Below are positions 32,172 through 43,934 of a DNA stretch of 64,000 nucleotides, piece by piece. Source of the DNA: Cupriavidus necator A5-1 (GTDB lineage: Bacteria > Pseudomonadota > Gammaproteobacteria > Burkholderiales > Burkholderiaceae). Below the pieces are notes generated by a model. It was not told where the DNA came from, did no database searches, and saw only the letters and a list, made by a program, of their open reading frames with translations. The stretch is from the NCBI RefSeq assembly GCF_000744095.1, contig NZ_JQLI01000001.1:248001-312000 (forward strand). Reading direction: 5' to 3'. Each line of letters opens with the position of its first letter. The first letter of the stretch is position 1. Position numbers and translations under genes: made by a program.

Positions 32172-32492
32172 ATGGCGAGCCGCCTGGGGCGCCAGGGCGT
32201 GCGGCAGGCCTTTTGCACGCGCAATCCCGCCGCGGCGCGGCCGGACCTGGTGCGCATTGCCACCGAGATCCGCGCCGAGCTCGAGAGCCGCGCGGCCGGC
32301 CAGGCCGCCGGCGCGCGCTACATCAGCAGCTCGGGCCGGGGCGGGCCGCATTTCGGCGCGCTGCACGTGGAGCTGCAGACGGTACGAAATGCGCTTGGCG
32401 ACCTGCCGCTGGCGGGATTTTTCGCCGCGGCGAGATCGCGCGGGACCACCCATACGGCTACACCGGGTGTTGACGGCTTTCACCGGGCGTTG
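32172..32492 (+). pseudogene. FIST-domain C-terminal remnant
   Basis: The frame from 32172 reads QAFCTRNPAAARPDLVRIAT and ARYISSSGRGGPHFGALHVE, then LGDLPLAGFF, the conserved FIST_C sensing-domain pattern (SGRG.GPHFG). The continuation (RGEIARDHPYGYTG) is in a second frame and the end (VLTAFTGR, TGA at 32490-32492) in a third, so there are two indels. N-terminal FIST domain missing. Converges on the SDR gene. Confidence 0.7.
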
Positions 32493-32501
32493 AGCGCCTG
32501 G

Positions 32502-33212
32502 CTACCATGGAATCGGCTGGCGATTGCGGAAAAAGCCACCGGTGGGGCCATCGTCGGGCAGCGTTGCCAGCCAGATCACGGTGTCGATGCCCTGTTCGGG
32601 GGAGCGCGGCGCATCGGGGCCGCCCAAGTCGGTGCGACACCAGCCGGGACACACCGAGTTGACCTTGACGCCGCTATCGGCCATCTCGGCGGCCAGGATG
32701 CGCGTGACGGCATTTAGCGCCGTTTTCGAGATTCGGTAGGCCGGCACGCCGCTGCCCATCTCCGCCAGCTGTCCCATGCCCGAAGCCAGGTTGACCACCC
32801 GGCCGGCGCGGTTGGCGCGCAGCAGCGGCGCCAACGCCTGGGTGGTCCGCAGCACGCCGAAAAGATTGGTTTCCAGGGTGCGGCGCAGGGTCTCGAGCGG
32901 CAGGTCGAGCAGCCTGGTGTCGTAGTGGTCGAGCGAAACACCCGCGTTGTTGATCAGCACATCCACGCGACCGAAGCGTTCGGTCAGCCAGTTGGCCAGC
33001 GCAGCTGCCGAGCTGTCCTCCGTGACGTCAAGGGGGTGGTAAGCGATCGCATGACCCGCAAGCCGGAGCTCTGTCTCCAGCACCTCGAGGTCCGTCGGCT
33101 TGCGCGCCGTGGCGACGACCAGATGGCCTTCCACGGTAGCCAGCCGGCGCGCGGCTGCGCGGCCCAAGCCGCGGCTCGCGCCAGTGACGACGGTAATAGG
33201 TTGGTTGACCAT
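32502..33212 (-). CDS. Short-chain dehydrogenase/reductase (SDR)
   Basis: 236 residues. NAD(P)-binding TGASRGLG (about 11-18), NNAGVS (about 88-93), catalytic Ser region LASGMGQL and YRISKTALN active-site Tyr-Lys. Classical SDR length. Substrate not deducible. The FIST remnant converges on it and no catabolic neighbour is visible. Confidence 0.88.
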   Translation of the reverse strand: MVNQPITVVTGASRGLGRAAARRLATVEGHLVVATARKPTDLEVLETELRLAGHAIAYHPLDVTEDSSAAALANWLTERFGRVDVLINNAGVSLDHYDTRLLDLPLETLRRTLETNLFGVLRTTQALAPLLRANRAGRVVNLASGMGQLAEMGSGVPAYRISKTALNAVTRILAAEMADSGVKVNSVCPGWCRTDLGGPDAPRSPEQGIDTVIWLATLPDDGPTGGFFRNRQPIPW

Positions 33213-33466
33213 GCCTGAATCTCCTCGCCGCCGGGGTGAGGCGGGCCAGCTCTCGCTGCGTTAAAGACTTGCCCACATCGCACGCCCACGCACGTTGCTA
33301 GAGGGACGCGATGAAGTCGTTCCAGAGTCCCCTGAAAAGTCTCGGCGTTCGCATGTCCCTCAAAAGTGCAGCTAATCATCTATACACCTCCCGACGGCGG
33401 CCTGGTGATAGCGGATTCCTCCGCATCCTGGCCTGACGCGAAACAGGGATGCTGGAACAAATGAGG

Positions 33467-33488
33467 ACCAAATTGGTTCTAATTGGTA
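33467..33488 (+). promoter_or_regulatory. Candidate Rrf2/IscR-type site upstream of the SUF operon
   Basis: ACCAAATTGGT (33467-33477) is a perfect palindrome followed by a second AATTGGT (33481-33487). It lies just before the Rrf2 gene, so autoregulation of the suf operon is plausible. Confidence 0.4.
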
Positions 33489-33504
33489 AATACTGGTGGC
33501 GACA

Positions 33505-33987
33505 ATGCTCAGACTAAGCAAGCTGACCGACTACGGCACGGTGATCATGACGCACTTGGCGCGAAACCCAGGCCGAATTTACAGTGCCGCCGAGGTCGCC
33601 GCCGCGATCGGCGTGGCGGTACCGACGGCAAGCAAGATTCTGAAGACGCTGGCAAGGCACCACTTGCTGCAGTCGTTGCGCGGCGCCAATGGCGGCTATC
33701 TGCTGGCACGACCGCCGGAACAGATCTCGATCGCACAGGTGATTGACGTCATGGAAGGCCCGGCCGGCATGACCGAGTGCTGCGTCGCTGCCGGCCTGTG
33801 TGCACAGGAAGGTCTGTGCGCCATCCGCGCCAACTGGCAATCGATCAGTAGAGTGATCTTTAGGGCGCTTAACGGTGTGACACTTGCAGATATGGCGCAA
33901 CCGGTGTTGCACCCGGTGGATATTGGCGCCTTGCACGCCCGACGCGCACACGGGCCGCAAGCTGACACGCAAGCTGACATTTCGTGA
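33505..33987 (+). CDS. Rrf2-family Fe-S sensing regulator of the SUF operon
   Basis: 160 residues from ATG 33505 (GTG at 33496 is also in frame). N-terminal winged HTH ([39 protein letters not shown]) and three cysteines C93-x5-C99-x5-C105 ([13 protein letters not shown]), the spacing of the IscR cluster ligands. It stands directly upstream of sufB, so it likely represses suf when Fe-S clusters are plentiful. The C-terminal tail is basic. Confidence 0.88.
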   Translation: MLRLSKLTDYGTVIMTHLARNPGRIYSAAEVAAAIGVAVPTASKILKTLARHHLLQSLRGANGGYLLARPPEQISIAQVIDVMEGPAGMTECCVAAGLCAQEGLCAIRANWQSISRVIFRALNGVTLADMAQPVLHPVDIGALHARRAHGPQADTQADIS

Positions 33988-34018
33988 TTTAGATGACAGT
34001 GGCAAGCGAAGGCAGAAC

Positions 34019-35467
<1,449 letters not shown>

Positions 35468-35532
35468 GGGGGGCGCGCACGGGGCGCGCCGCATCAGGGC
35501 GGCATTGGAGGCATTGGAGAAAGAGGCCAGCC

Positions 35533-36303
35533 ATGCTTGAGATTCGCAAGCTGCACGTCAGCGTAGACGACAAGCCCATCCTGCACGGCATCGACCTCAG
35601 CGTGAAGGCCGGCGAGGTGCACGCCATCATGGGCCCCAACGGTTCGGGCAAGAGCACCCTCGCCCACGTACTGGCCGGCCGCGACCGCTTCACCGTGACT
35701 GCGGGTGAAGTCCTCTACGACGGCACGAACCTGCTTGGCATGCCGCCGGAAGAGCGCGCCCGCGCGGGCATCTTCCTCGCCTTCCAGTATCCGGTGGAAA
35801 TCCCCGGCGTCTCGAATATCTACCTGCTCAAGGCGGGGCTCAACGCGATCCGCAAGCACCGCGGCGAGCCGGAGCTGGACGCCATGGATTTTCTCGCCCT
35901 GGTCAAGGACAAGCTCCAGCTCATGGAGATGGACCAGGACCTGCTTTACCGCTCGGTGAACGAGGGCTTCTCCGGCGGCGAGAAGAAACGCAACGAGATC
36001 CTGCAGATGGCGGTGCTGGAACCCCGGCTCGCCATTCTCGACGAGACCGATTCCGGCCTCGACATCGATGCGCTCAAGATCGTCGCCAGGGGCATCGAGG
36101 CCATGCGCAGCCCGCAACGCGCCATTGTGCTGGTCACGCACTACCAGCGCCTGCTCGATTACATCGTGCCGGATCAGGTTCATGTGCTTGCGCACGGCCG
36201 CATCGCCAAGTCCGGCGGGCCAGAGCTGGCGCGCGAACTGGAGCGGCGCGGCTATGCCGGGGTGGAGGCGCAGGCCGTCACCGGGATGGAGTCTTCGACA
36301 TGA
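35533..36303 (+). CDS. sufC: SufC ATPase
   Basis: 256 residues from ATG at 35533 (GAGG upstream). ABC ATPase: Walker [10 protein letters not shown] (about 37-45), signature SGGEKKRNE, Walker [13 protein letters not shown], all intact. SufC is the cytosolic ATPase of the SufBC2D scaffold. The stop overlaps sufD by 4 bp (ATGA, 36300-36303). Confidence 0.95.
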   Translation: MLEIRKLHVSVDDKPILHGIDLSVKAGEVHAIMGPNGSGKSTLAHVLAGRDRFTVTAGEVLYDGTNLLGMPPEERARAGIFLAFQYPVEIPGVSNIYLLKAGLNAIRKHRGEPELDAMDFLALVKDKLQLMEMDQDLLYRSVNEGFSGGEKKRNEILQMAVLEPRLAILDETDSGLDIDALKIVARGIEAMRSPQRAIVLVTHYQRLLDYIVPDQVHVLAHGRIAKSGGPELARELERRGYAGVEAQAVTGMESST

Positions 36304-37631
36304 GCGCAAGCGGACTGGAACACTATCTCGCCGAGTTCGACCGCGTCGAGGCCGCACTGCCCGGCCGCCGCCTGGGCTGGCTCACGCACGCGCGCCGGCA
36401 GGCGCTGGATCATTTCGCCCAGGCCGGGTTCCCCACGCTGCGCCAGGAGGACTGGAAATACACCAGCGTGGCCGCACTCGAGAGAAGCCGCTTTGCCGTG
36501 GCACTGCCGCAGGCCGGCGACGGCCTAGACGCTCCGGTGGCAGCGCGGATCGAGGCGCTCGCCCTGACCGGCGCGCACCTGCTGGTATTCGTCAATGGCG
36601 CGCACCAGCCGCAATGGTCGCGCATCGGTGCCCTGCCTGCGGGCATGGTGCTCGCCGGCCTCGCCACCACGCTGGAGCGCGCACCGGACTGCCTGGAAGC
36701 GCTGCTCTTGCGCCGCGCAAGCGACTACCCGTCCGGTTTCGCCGCCTTGAACATGATGTTCATGACCGACGGTGCCTATATCCGCGTGGCGGCGGGCACC
36801 GTCCCCGAACAGCCGATCCACTTGCTGTTCCTCGCCACGGCTGGCGAACTGGCAACCCATGCGCGCAACCTCGTGGTGGCGCAAGCCGGCAGCCGAGTCT
36901 GTATCGTGGAGCACCACGCGGGCCTGGATGGCCTGGGCTATTGCACCAATACCATCACTGACATCGTTGCCGAGCGTGATGCGCAGGTTGAACATCACAA
37001 GCTGCAGCAGGAGAGCCTCAAAGCCTTCCATATCGCCAGCGTGAATCTGGACCAGCGGCATGGTAGCCGCTCCGCTTCCAGTTCCTTTGCCCTGGGCAGC
37101 GCCCTGGCGCGGGTCGACATCGAAGTCGGGCTGAATGCCGAGCATACCGAGTGTTCGCTGGACGGGCTGTATATGCCCGGCGGGCGGCAGCATATCGACC
37201 ACCACACCCGCATCGACCATGCCAGCCCGCACAGCAAGAGTCGCGAGTTGTATAAAGGCGTGCTGGCAGGCGCCTCGCGCGCCGTCTTCAACGGCAAGGT
37301 GGTGGTGCATGCCCATGCCCAGCACAGCGATGCGCACCAGTCCAACCGCAACCTGCTGCTGTCCGACCACGCCGAGGTGGACACCAAGCCGCAACTGGAG
37401 ATCTATGCCGACGACGTCAAATGCAGCCACGGCGCCACCGTAGGCCAGCTCGATGTCGAGCAGATCTACTATTTGCGCTCGCGTGGGATGCACGATGCCG
37501 CGGCACGTGCCCTGCTGACCTTTGCCTTCGCCGAGGAGGTCGTCAAGCGGCTCGGTCCTGCCCCATTGCGCACGCGGCTGGAAACGCTCTTGCGCGGCCG
37601 GCTGTCTGAGCCTGTGAAGGAGCTGCCATGA
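36300..37631 (+). CDS. sufD: SufD scaffold subunit
   Basis: 443 residues. SufB/D-type beta-helix core with [20 protein letters not shown] and [20 protein letters not shown], plus the conserved [20 protein letters not shown] and LRSRGM. It pairs with SufB. Overlaps sufC at the start and sufS at the end by 4 bp each. Confidence 0.93.
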   Translation: MSASGLEHYLAEFDRVEAALPGRRLGWLTHARRQALDHFAQAGFPTLRQEDWKYTSVAALERSRFAVALPQAGDGLDAPVAARIEALALTGAHLLVFVNGAHQPQWSRIGALPAGMVLAGLATTLERAPDCLEALLLRRASDYPSGFAALNMMFMTDGAYIRVAAGTVPEQPIHLLFLATAGELATHARNLVVAQAGSRVCIVEHHAGLDGLGYCTNTITDIVAERDAQVEHHKLQQESLKAFHIASVNLDQRHGSRSASSSFALGSALARVDIEVGLNAEHTECSLDGLYMPGGRQHIDHHTRIDHASPHSKSRELYKGVLAGASRAVFNGKVVVHAHAQHSDAHQSNRNLLLSDHAEVDTKPQLEIYADDVKCSHGATVGQLDVEQIYYLRSRGMHDAAARALLTFAFAEEVVKRLGPAPLRTRLETLLRGRLSEPVKELP

Positions 37632-38896
37632 ACACGGCAGCGCATGAACGGATGGCCGTGGAGCGCGCGGTGCCGGTCGCCCGCCTGGAGGTGGAGCGAC
37701 TGCGGCAGGATTTCCCCATCCTGCGCCAGACCGTCAACGGCAAGCCGCTGGTCTATCTGGACAATGCCGCCACCACCCAGAAGCCGCAAAGCGTGATCGA
37801 TTGCGAAGCGCATTACTACAGCGCGCTTAACGCGAACATCCATCGCGGCGTGCACACCCTGAGCCAGCGCGCCACCGATGCCTACGAGGCCGCGCGCGAG
37901 GCGGTGCGAGACTTGATCAACGCGGCCGGGCGCGAGGAAATCGTGTTCGTGCGCGGCACCACCGAGGCGATCAACCTGGTGGCGGCAAGCTTCGGCCAGC
38001 GCCTGCGCCCGGGCGACGAGATCCTGATCAGCGCGATGGAGCACCACTCCAATATCGTGCCGTGGCAACTGGCGTGCCAGCGCACCGGCGCCTCGCTGCA
38101 GGTGGCGCCGATCAACGATGCCGGCGAGCTGATGCTGGAACAATTCGCGCGATTGCTCGGCCAGCGCACCAGGCTGGTCGCGCTGACGCACCTCTCCAAC
38201 GCGCTCGGCACGGTCAACCCGGTGCGACACATCATCGAGCTGGCGCATGCCCGGGGTATCCCGGTGCTGATTGATGGCGCCCAGGCTGTGCCGCACCTCA
38301 AGGTCGACGTACAGGCCCTCGATTGCGATTTCTACGCCTTCTCTGGGCACAAGCTCTACGGCCCCACCGGCGTCGGCGTGCTCTACGGCAAGGCTGCGCT
38401 GCTCGATGCCATGCCGCCTTACCAGGGTGGCGGGGACATGATTCGCGAGGTCACGTTCCGCAGGACCACATACAATGAGCTTCCCTACAAGTTCGAGGCC
38501 GGCACGCCCAATATCGCCGGCGTCATCGCCCTTGGCGCCGCCATCGAGTATGTGCGCGCGCTTGGCCTGGAGGCCATCGCCGCCCACGAGCACGCGCTGC
38601 TCGCCTACGCCAGCGCGCAGGCAGCGCAGATCGCCGGCCTGCGCATGATTGGCACGGCTGCCGACAAGGCGTGCATCCTCTCGTTCACCCTGGACGGCAT
38701 CCATCCCCACGATGTCGGCACCATCCTCGATCAGCACGGCGTGGCGGTCCGTGCCGGCCACCATTGCGCTATGCCCGTGATGGAACGCTTCGGCGTGCCT
38801 GCCACGGTGCGCGCTTCCTTCGCGCTGTACAACATACGTGAAGAAGTGGATGCACTGTTTGCTGCAGTGCGCGCGGCACAGGAGGTATTCGCCTGA
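37628..38896 (+). CDS. sufS: Cysteine desulfurase SufS
   Basis: 422 residues, PLP-dependent. PLP lysine in FSGHKLYGPTGVGVL; catalytic cysteine in RAGHHCAMPVMERF; AATTQKPQSV near the N-terminus. It takes sulfur from cysteine for the SUF scaffold. The group II (SufS) loop type is consistent with the context. Overlaps sufD by 4 bp and sufU by 1 bp. Confidence 0.94.
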   Translation: MNTAAHERMAVERAVPVARLEVERLRQDFPILRQTVNGKPLVYLDNAATTQKPQSVIDCEAHYYSALNANIHRGVHTLSQRATDAYEAAREAVRDLINAAGREEIVFVRGTTEAINLVAASFGQRLRPGDEILISAMEHHSNIVPWQLACQRTGASLQVAPINDAGELMLEQFARLLGQRTRLVALTHLSNALGTVNPVRHIIELAHARGIPVLIDGAQAVPHLKVDVQALDCDFYAFSGHKLYGPTGVGVLYGKAALLDAMPPYQGGGDMIREVTFRRTTYNELPYKFEAGTPNIAGVIALGAAIEYVRALGLEAIAAHEHALLAYASAQAAQIAGLRMIGTAADKACILSFTLDGIHPHDVGTILDQHGVAVRAGHHCAMPVMERFGVPATVRASFALYNIREEVDALFAAVRAAQEVFA

Positions 38897-39342
38897 TGTC
38901 TGACCTGCGCAACCTCTACCAGGAAGTGGTCGTCGACCACAGTCGCTCGCCGCGCAATTTCGGGCGGCTGGCGGCAGCGAACCGCAGCGCCGAGGGCTTC
39001 AACCCGCTGTGCGGCGACCGGCTGACGCTATACCTGAGAATCAGCGATGGGGTGATCGAGGACGCCAGCTTCGATGGCTCGGGCTGCGCCATCTCCACCG
39101 CCTCAGCCTCGCTGATGACAGAAGCGCTCAAGGGCAAGACCGAGGCACAAGCGCGGGCCTTGTTCTCCGGCTTCCACGCGCTGGTGACCGGGGAGCCGGG
39201 GGAAGCCGGCGTGCCGCTGGGCAAGCTGGAGGTCCTGGCCGGGGTGCGCGAGTTCCCGGCACGCGTGAAGTGCGCAACGCTGGCCTGGCATACCATGCAA
39301 GCCGCTTTGGAGAACCGCGCCAAGCCGGTCTCAACGGAGTGA
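38896..39342 (+). CDS. sufU: SufU-type sulfur acceptor/scaffold protein
   Basis: 148 residues. Three conserved cysteines: NPLCGDR, GSGCAIS and VKCATLAW, with FSGFHALVTG typical of SufU. It lacks the IscU LPPVK motif, so SufU rather than IscU. It accepts persulfide from SufS and may replace SufE, which is absent here. Confidence 0.9.
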   Translation: MSDLRNLYQEVVVDHSRSPRNFGRLAAANRSAEGFNPLCGDRLTLYLRISDGVIEDASFDGSGCAISTASASLMTEALKGKTEAQARALFSGFHALVTGEPGEAGVPLGKLEVLAGVREFPARVKCATLAWHTMQAALENRAKPVSTE

Positions 39343-39346
39343 GGCG

Positions 39347-39715
39347 ATGAGCATGATCGATTGGCTGCGCAAGGCCGAGGAACACGAAGACAGGTTCGAG
39401 CCTGAGCCGGACAGCCTCGAGGGGCGGGTGATAGCGGCCTTGCGCACCGTGTACGACCCCGAGATACCGGTCAATATCTATGACCTTGGCCTGATCTACC
39501 AGTTATCGGTGGACGAAGCCAGCGGCAAGGTGGGCATCCGCATGACGCTGACCGCACCGGGCTGCCCGGTGGCGCAGACCTTCCCCGGTGTGGTGGAGGG
39601 CGCCGTGATGGAAGCCCGCGGGGTGAACGAAGTCGAGGTTGAACTGGTGTGGGACCCGCCCTGGTCGAGAGAACGAATGAGCGAGGCGGCGCGCCTGGAA
39701 CTGGGGCTGCTCTGA
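39347..39715 (+). CDS. sufT: SufT-like MIP18/DUF59 Fe-S maturation factor
   Basis: 122 residues. DUF59 core DPEIPVNIYDLGLIY and TLTAPGCPVAQTFP, with DPPWSRERMSEAARLELGL. MIP18 proteins help load Fe-S clusters onto targets. Four bp after sufU, one bp before the Rieske gene. Confidence 0.9.
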   Translation: MSMIDWLRKAEEHEDRFEPEPDSLEGRVIAALRTVYDPEIPVNIYDLGLIYQLSVDEASGKVGIRMTLTAPGCPVAQTFPGVVEGAVMEARGVNEVEVELVWDPPWSRERMSEAARLELGLL

Positions 39716-39716
39716 G

Positions 39717-40037
39717 ATGAGCGAGTGGATCGATGTCGCCCGGGCCGACGAGTTCGCGCCCGGCACTTGCCGCAGCGTCGATGTCGATGGCGTACAGGTC
39801 GCGGTATTCAATGTGGGTGGCAATTATTACGCCATCGAGGACCTCTGCTCGCACGAGGCCGAGCCGCTTTGCGGCGGTGACGTGGAAGGCCAGGAAGTTG
39901 TCTGCCCGCGCCACGGCTCGCACTTTTCCCTGATTACGGGCGAGGCGCTGTCCCCGCCCGCCTACGAGCCGGTGGCGACCTTTCCGGTTCGGGTGGAGGC
40001 CGGCAAGGTACAGGTCAGGGACGAGCGCTGGGAATAA
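39717..40037 (+). CDS. Rieske-type [2Fe-2S] ferredoxin
   Basis: 106 residues. Rieske ligands CSH (CSHEAEPL, about 44) and CPRHGSHF (about 62). It is a non-haem dioxygenase-type ferredoxin, soluble, with no membrane segment. As the last gene of the suf operon it could supply electrons for cluster assembly or be a client; that link is inference from position. Confidence 0.9.
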   Translation: MSEWIDVARADEFAPGTCRSVDVDGVQVAVFNVGGNYYAIEDLCSHEAEPLCGGDVEGQEVVCPRHGSHFSLITGEALSPPAYEPVATFPVRVEAGKVQVRDERWE

Positions 40038-40272
40038 GTGGCCGCGCTCTGGCTGGCCATTCGACTGTTGGTTGTCAAACGGCCGAGAATGTTAAGGGGT
40101 TGTCCGATGCCTGCTCGCGCGCGCTGGGGGGGACGCTGCGCCGGAACCGGCCGGGCAGGCGCCGGACAAGCCTCGAGGGAGGAAAACGTGGGGTAGAGCG
40201 ACACCGCCTGGACGCGCTACACGAGACCGCGCCAAAACGGGGGCAACGACGATGTTTTCCGATGAGAGGCTA

Positions 40273-40747
40273 ATGAGCCACCTACAATGCGCGCATGGCT
40301 TCCGATCCTTGGCCGGTAACCTCCGTCCTTCAACCCCGAATTGCTCTACGCGGCTTGAGCCCGCCGGTCTGGTGACGTGTGCTCATTCCTGAGCACATCA
40401 CGCTGGCTCAGCTTCACGAGGTCATCCAGGCGGCCATGGGCTGGACGGACGATCATCTGCACCAGTTCATCATTCGTGGCCAGCGGTACAGCGAAGCCCG
40501 CGAGGGCGCTCTGCAATTTTCCACGACGATTACCGCGCTGACGCTGAGTGCATTCGCTCTGCGCGAGCAAGAGGGCTTCGTCTACGTGTACGACCTCAAT
40601 GCCTGGTGGCGGCACGATATCCGAGTCGAGCGGCGCACGCTGCAGCAGCATCCTGAGGGGCGGCCACGCTGTGTGGCGGGATTTGGCGCTTGTCCGCCAG
40701 AGGACGTCGGCGGGCTGGAGAGGTACTTGGAGGTTAGAGAAAAATGG
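40273..40747 (+). pseudogene. pRiA4b ORF-3 protein remnant, truncated by IS110
   Basis: Begins MSHLQCAHGF, like the intact copy at 26877. It acquires frame changes at the N-terminus and a TGA in GLSPPVW(TGA)RVL. Then DDHLHQFIIRG and FVYVYDLNAWW remain until EKW, where IS110 sequence starts at 40748. The C-terminal 60 or so codons are lost. Confidence 0.8.
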
Positions 40748-40824
40748 TGCGCCAAGATCCTATGAGACAGGACAAACCGATGCTTAAAATCAGCGTGTCG
40801 TGCTTGGCTCACAGGGGAGACATC

Positions 40825-41961
40825 ATGCGTACAGATATCGAGGAGCGGGTGTTGGCGGTATCGCTCGAACTGGCGGCCGCGAAGTGGAAGGTCGCGTTAC
40901 ACGACGGTCACCGCGAGCAGCCTGCGGTGCATACGGTCGCGCAGCCGCAAGCCTCAGCGCGTCTGCAGGAGGTGCTGGACCTGATCGAACAGCACAAAAA
41001 GAAGTGGTCCCTACCAGCCGGGCTGCGCGTCGTCGTAAGCTACGAGGCCGGCCAGGACGGGTTCTGGATCTGTCGCGCGCTTCAGGCGCACGGCATCAAG
41101 TGCTACGTCATCGATCCGGCCAGCATTCCGGTTGAACGCCACAAGCGGCGCGCGAAGACCGACCGGCTCGATGTCATCAAGCTGGTGATCAACCTGCGCG
41201 CATGGCTACGCGGCGAGCGCGACCGCATGCACGTGGTTCACGCGCCATCGCCGCAGGACGAAGCGTCGCGGCACCTGATGCGCGATCGCGGGCAACTGCA
41301 GAAGGAAGTGCTGCAGCACCGCGACCGCATGCGCAAACTGCTGGCCACGTTCGGCTGCTGGGATGAGGTGGATCACAAGCACTTCGCCGGCCGGCTCGCC
41401 CGTGACGAGGTGAAGTGTCACGACGGCGCGCCGTTGCCGCCCGAAATGCGCGAGCGGCTGCTGCGCGAGTGCGAACGGCTGGCGCTGGCACAACAGCAAC
41501 TCACGGCGCTGGAGAAGACGCGGCAGGCAAGCCTGCCCGCACCCGCGCGCAATCGACGCGATGACCTGGCCCGCCTGAAAGGGATTGGCGAAGTGGGCGC
41601 GTCGCGCCTCGCGCTCGAACTGTTCTGGAGGGACTTCAGCAACCGGCGCCAAGTTGGTGCCTGTACCGGTCTGGTGCCCCAGCCCTACGACAGCGGCGAG
41701 AGCCAGGTCGACCAGGGCATCAGCAAACAGGGCAACCGACGAGTGCGCGCGTTACTGGTCGAGATGGCATGGTGCTGGCTGCGCCACCAACCCGACAGTG
41801 CACTCACGCGCTGGTTCAACGCGCGCACCCAGAGCACGGGACCAAACCGGCGGGCCCGGCGCATCGCGATCGTTGCAGTCGCACGGCGACTCGCCATTGC
41901 GCTGTGGCGCTATCTGAAAGACGGTGAGATTCCCGAAGGCGCACGGCTGAAGTCAGCGTAG
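40825..41961 (+). CDS. IS110-family recombinase (DEDD transposase)
   Basis: 378 residues from ATG at 40825 (GGGGAGA upstream). The N-terminal RuvC-like DEDD domain has LELAAAKWKV, SYEAGQDGF and KTDRLDVIKL. The C-terminal domain has RLKGIGEVGAS and the serine region GLVPQPYDSGESQVDQGI with KQGNRRVRALLVEMAW. The frame is clean, so it may be active. It uses a Glu at the first DEDD position where Asp is usual. Confidence 0.88.
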   Translation: MRTDIEERVLAVSLELAAAKWKVALHDGHREQPAVHTVAQPQASARLQEVLDLIEQHKKKWSLPAGLRVVVSYEAGQDGFWICRALQAHGIKCYVIDPASIPVERHKRRAKTDRLDVIKLVINLRAWLRGERDRMHVVHAPSPQDEASRHLMRDRGQLQKEVLQHRDRMRKLLATFGCWDEVDHKHFAGRLARDEVKCHDGAPLPPEMRERLLRECERLALAQQQLTALEKTRQASLPAPARNRRDDLARLKGIGEVGASRLALELFWRDFSNRRQVGACTGLVPQPYDSGESQVDQGISKQGNRRVRALLVEMAWCWLRHQPDSALTRWFNARTQSTGPNRRARRIAIVAVARRLAIALWRYLKDGEIPEGARLKSA

Positions 41962-42290
41962 GCTCCCAAAAAAAGTTTTGCAGGAAGGAGGTAACGGTCG
42001 GTCAGGGCAACTACGCAAGCACAAACGGTCTGAGGTGAACATGCCCGTTCTCCTCCCGGGTTGCTGATGCAACCGATTTACCAAGATGGGGCATGTCTCC
42101 TGGTTGATGATTCCGGCGTAATGCGCATGCAGGACGAGGCCGGCCAAGCGCCGGCGGATAGAAGGTGGTCAGACGTCACGTCTGACGCGCGCACAAACGG
42201 CTTCAGACTATGCCGCACGTAGGAAGTTTGATCGTCGGTCGACTAGCCCCAACCTCCCAAAGGGACTTGACAAACCACTGCTCATAGAAG
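41962..42290 (+). ncRNA. Candidate IS110 bridge-RNA region (unconfirmed)
   Basis: Non-coding stretch after the recombinase, with two perfect hairpins: GCCGGC-CAAGC-GCCGGC (42139-42155) and GTCAGACGT-C-ACGTCTGAC (42168-42186). In the IS1111 group the bridge RNA is encoded downstream of the recombinase. Transcript limits and guide loops are not determined. Confidence 0.35.
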
Positions 42291-42304
42291 GGAGGAGGGC
42301 GGCC

Positions 42305-43690
42305 ATGCGTATCAGCTTGCAACTCGTAGTGCAGGACGAAGGGGGCGCGCCGGCCACCGTCACGGAGATCGCCCAGTTCGAGCGAACGGCCTTTGACGCT
42401 GGATCGCTGGGCCTGCATCTGGAGGAGGCGAAATCGTTGCTGGGTCGGCTGCAGCGCACGATGGTCGCGGCACAGGTTGCAGAGGCGGCTGCCCGGACCA
42501 GCGGTTGCCCCACGTGCGGTGCGCAGTTGGCTTGCAAGGGCCACCATCACCTGGTCTTCAGAAGTGCGTTCGGGCGACTGTCGATTGACAGTCCCAGGCT
42601 GTATCCCTGCCGACAATGCAAGGGCAAGGGCTGACGCACCGAGCTTCAGTCCGGTCGCCAGCTGTCTGCCTGAGCGCGTCAGCCCAGAGCTGCAGTATCT
42701 CGAGGTCAAGTTTGCAGCGCTGATGTCCTATGCCCTGACCGTCAACGTCCTGCAGGAGGTGTTACCGCTCGATCATGTGCTGGCGGCCAGCTCGATTCGG
42801 CGCCAAGTCACCACACTCGGTCGCCGGCTGGAAGCGGACCAGACCACGGACGCCCGGCCGCAGGTCAAGATGGTGGCGAGAACCTGTTTGCCCGGTTTCC
42901 CGGAACCCAGTCCGGTGCGCGCGGTTGGCATTGACGGCGGCGGCTGGCGGGGCACAGGCGCCGCCAGGACGGCTGGTTTGAAGTGATCGTCGGGAAGTCC
43001 ATGCGGGATCAGGGTGCCGGCCACAGCTTTGCCTACGTGCACAAGCTGGAACAGCGGCCAGTTGATCGCATGCTGACCTTCCTTTGGCGAGAAGGTGTGC
43101 AACCCGGTCAACCGGTCACCTTCCTGTCGGACGGCGGGGATACCGTACGGTTTGCCCAGTTCGGCTTTGGGGACCGCAGTGAGTGCATCCTCGATTGGCT
43201 CAACATCGCTATGCGGGTACAGAACTCGAACAGATGATCAAGGGTCGGCCAGCACACAGCGATGGCCCGAGCAACGCGACCTTGATCAAGGCGCTGCAAG
43301 GTGCCAAGTGGCACTTGTGGCACGGTTGCCCCTACCCAGCGTTGCGCCGACTGGAAAGCCTCGGCTGGGATCTGGACGCCGAGGCCAGCTCCGAAGAGGC
43401 CAAGCTCCGTGACAGGCTCGAGGAGTTCATCGTCTATTTGGGCAACAACCGGAGTTTCATCGTGAACTACGGTGACCGGTATCGCCACGGCGAGCCGATT
43501 GCATCGGGTTTCGTCGAGTCAGCCGTCAACCAAGTGATCAGCAAGCGGTTCGTCAAACGGCAGCAAATGGCCTGGCGGCCTCGGCACGCGCACAACCTGC
43601 TACAAATCCGGACGGCCGTGCTCAATGACCAGCTCAGATCGCACGTTGAGCGATGGTATCCCTTCCATCGCCGGAGGAGAACACGACCGC
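42305..43690 (+). pseudogene. ISKra4-family transposase with natural block order (copy C)
   Basis: MRISLQLVVQDEGGAPATVT start and CPTCGAQLACKGHH; then TGA near 42632 where copy B continues. Further on VRAVGIDGG (about 42925), then MRDQGAGHSFAYVHKLEQRP, LSDGGDTVRFAQFGFG, SECILDWLNIAM. One C is missing in GTACAGAACTCG (about 43221), and a frame change precedes VIVGKS. The order of blocks is the ancestral one, used as reference for copy B. Ends in HVERWYP. Confidence 0.8.
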
Positions 43691-43707
43691 CTTGCCGCTC
43701 CATTCTT

Positions 43708-43892
43708 GGTCAGCCGCGCCTTGCGGCCTTTCCATCGAAAACAGCTCCAGGCCGAGCTGCTCCTGCAGCCGGGCGACCATGTAGCTCACCGACGACTGGC
43801 TGCGGTGCAGTGCCTCGGCCGCCTGGGGCATAGCCGTCATGCGCCACGAGGGCCCGCACCACGCGCCACTGCTCCAGCGTGGTTCTTGGCAT
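43708..43892 (-). pseudogene. LysR-type regulator N-terminal remnant
   Basis: MPRTTLEQWRVVRALVAHDG then, after one base of frame change, AQAAEALHRSQSSVSYMVAR and QEQLGLELFSMERP. This is a LysR winged HTH. The effector-binding part is missing because the ISKra4 copy borders it at about 43700. Confidence 0.75.
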
Positions 43893-43934
43893 GTTCAAGG
43901 CAGCACGCTTCCTGCATCGATGCAACGTACGATG

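Larger units (their letters stand above)
40748..42290 (+). mobile_element. IS110-family insertion sequence (IS1111-like layout)
   Basis: Left boundary 40747/40748, defined by loss of match to the intact ORF-3 gene of copy B; right boundary near 42290, where the ISKra4 transposase leader resumes. One recombinase gene (40825-41961) with a short leader (77 bp) and a long 330-bp non-coding right part. In IS110/IS1111 elements such a region encodes the bridge RNA. Ends are approximate and no terminal repeat was seen, as is usual. Confidence 0.7.
40223..43700 (+). mobile_element. ISKra4-family element (copy C), broken and split by IS110
   Basis: Left end GAGACCGCGCCAAAACGGGG (from 40224) matches copy B. 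It contains a truncated pRiA4b ORF-3 gene, then IS110 (40748-42290), then the transposase. The right end is degraded near 43690-43700, merging into a LysR remnant. Confidence 0.7.
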
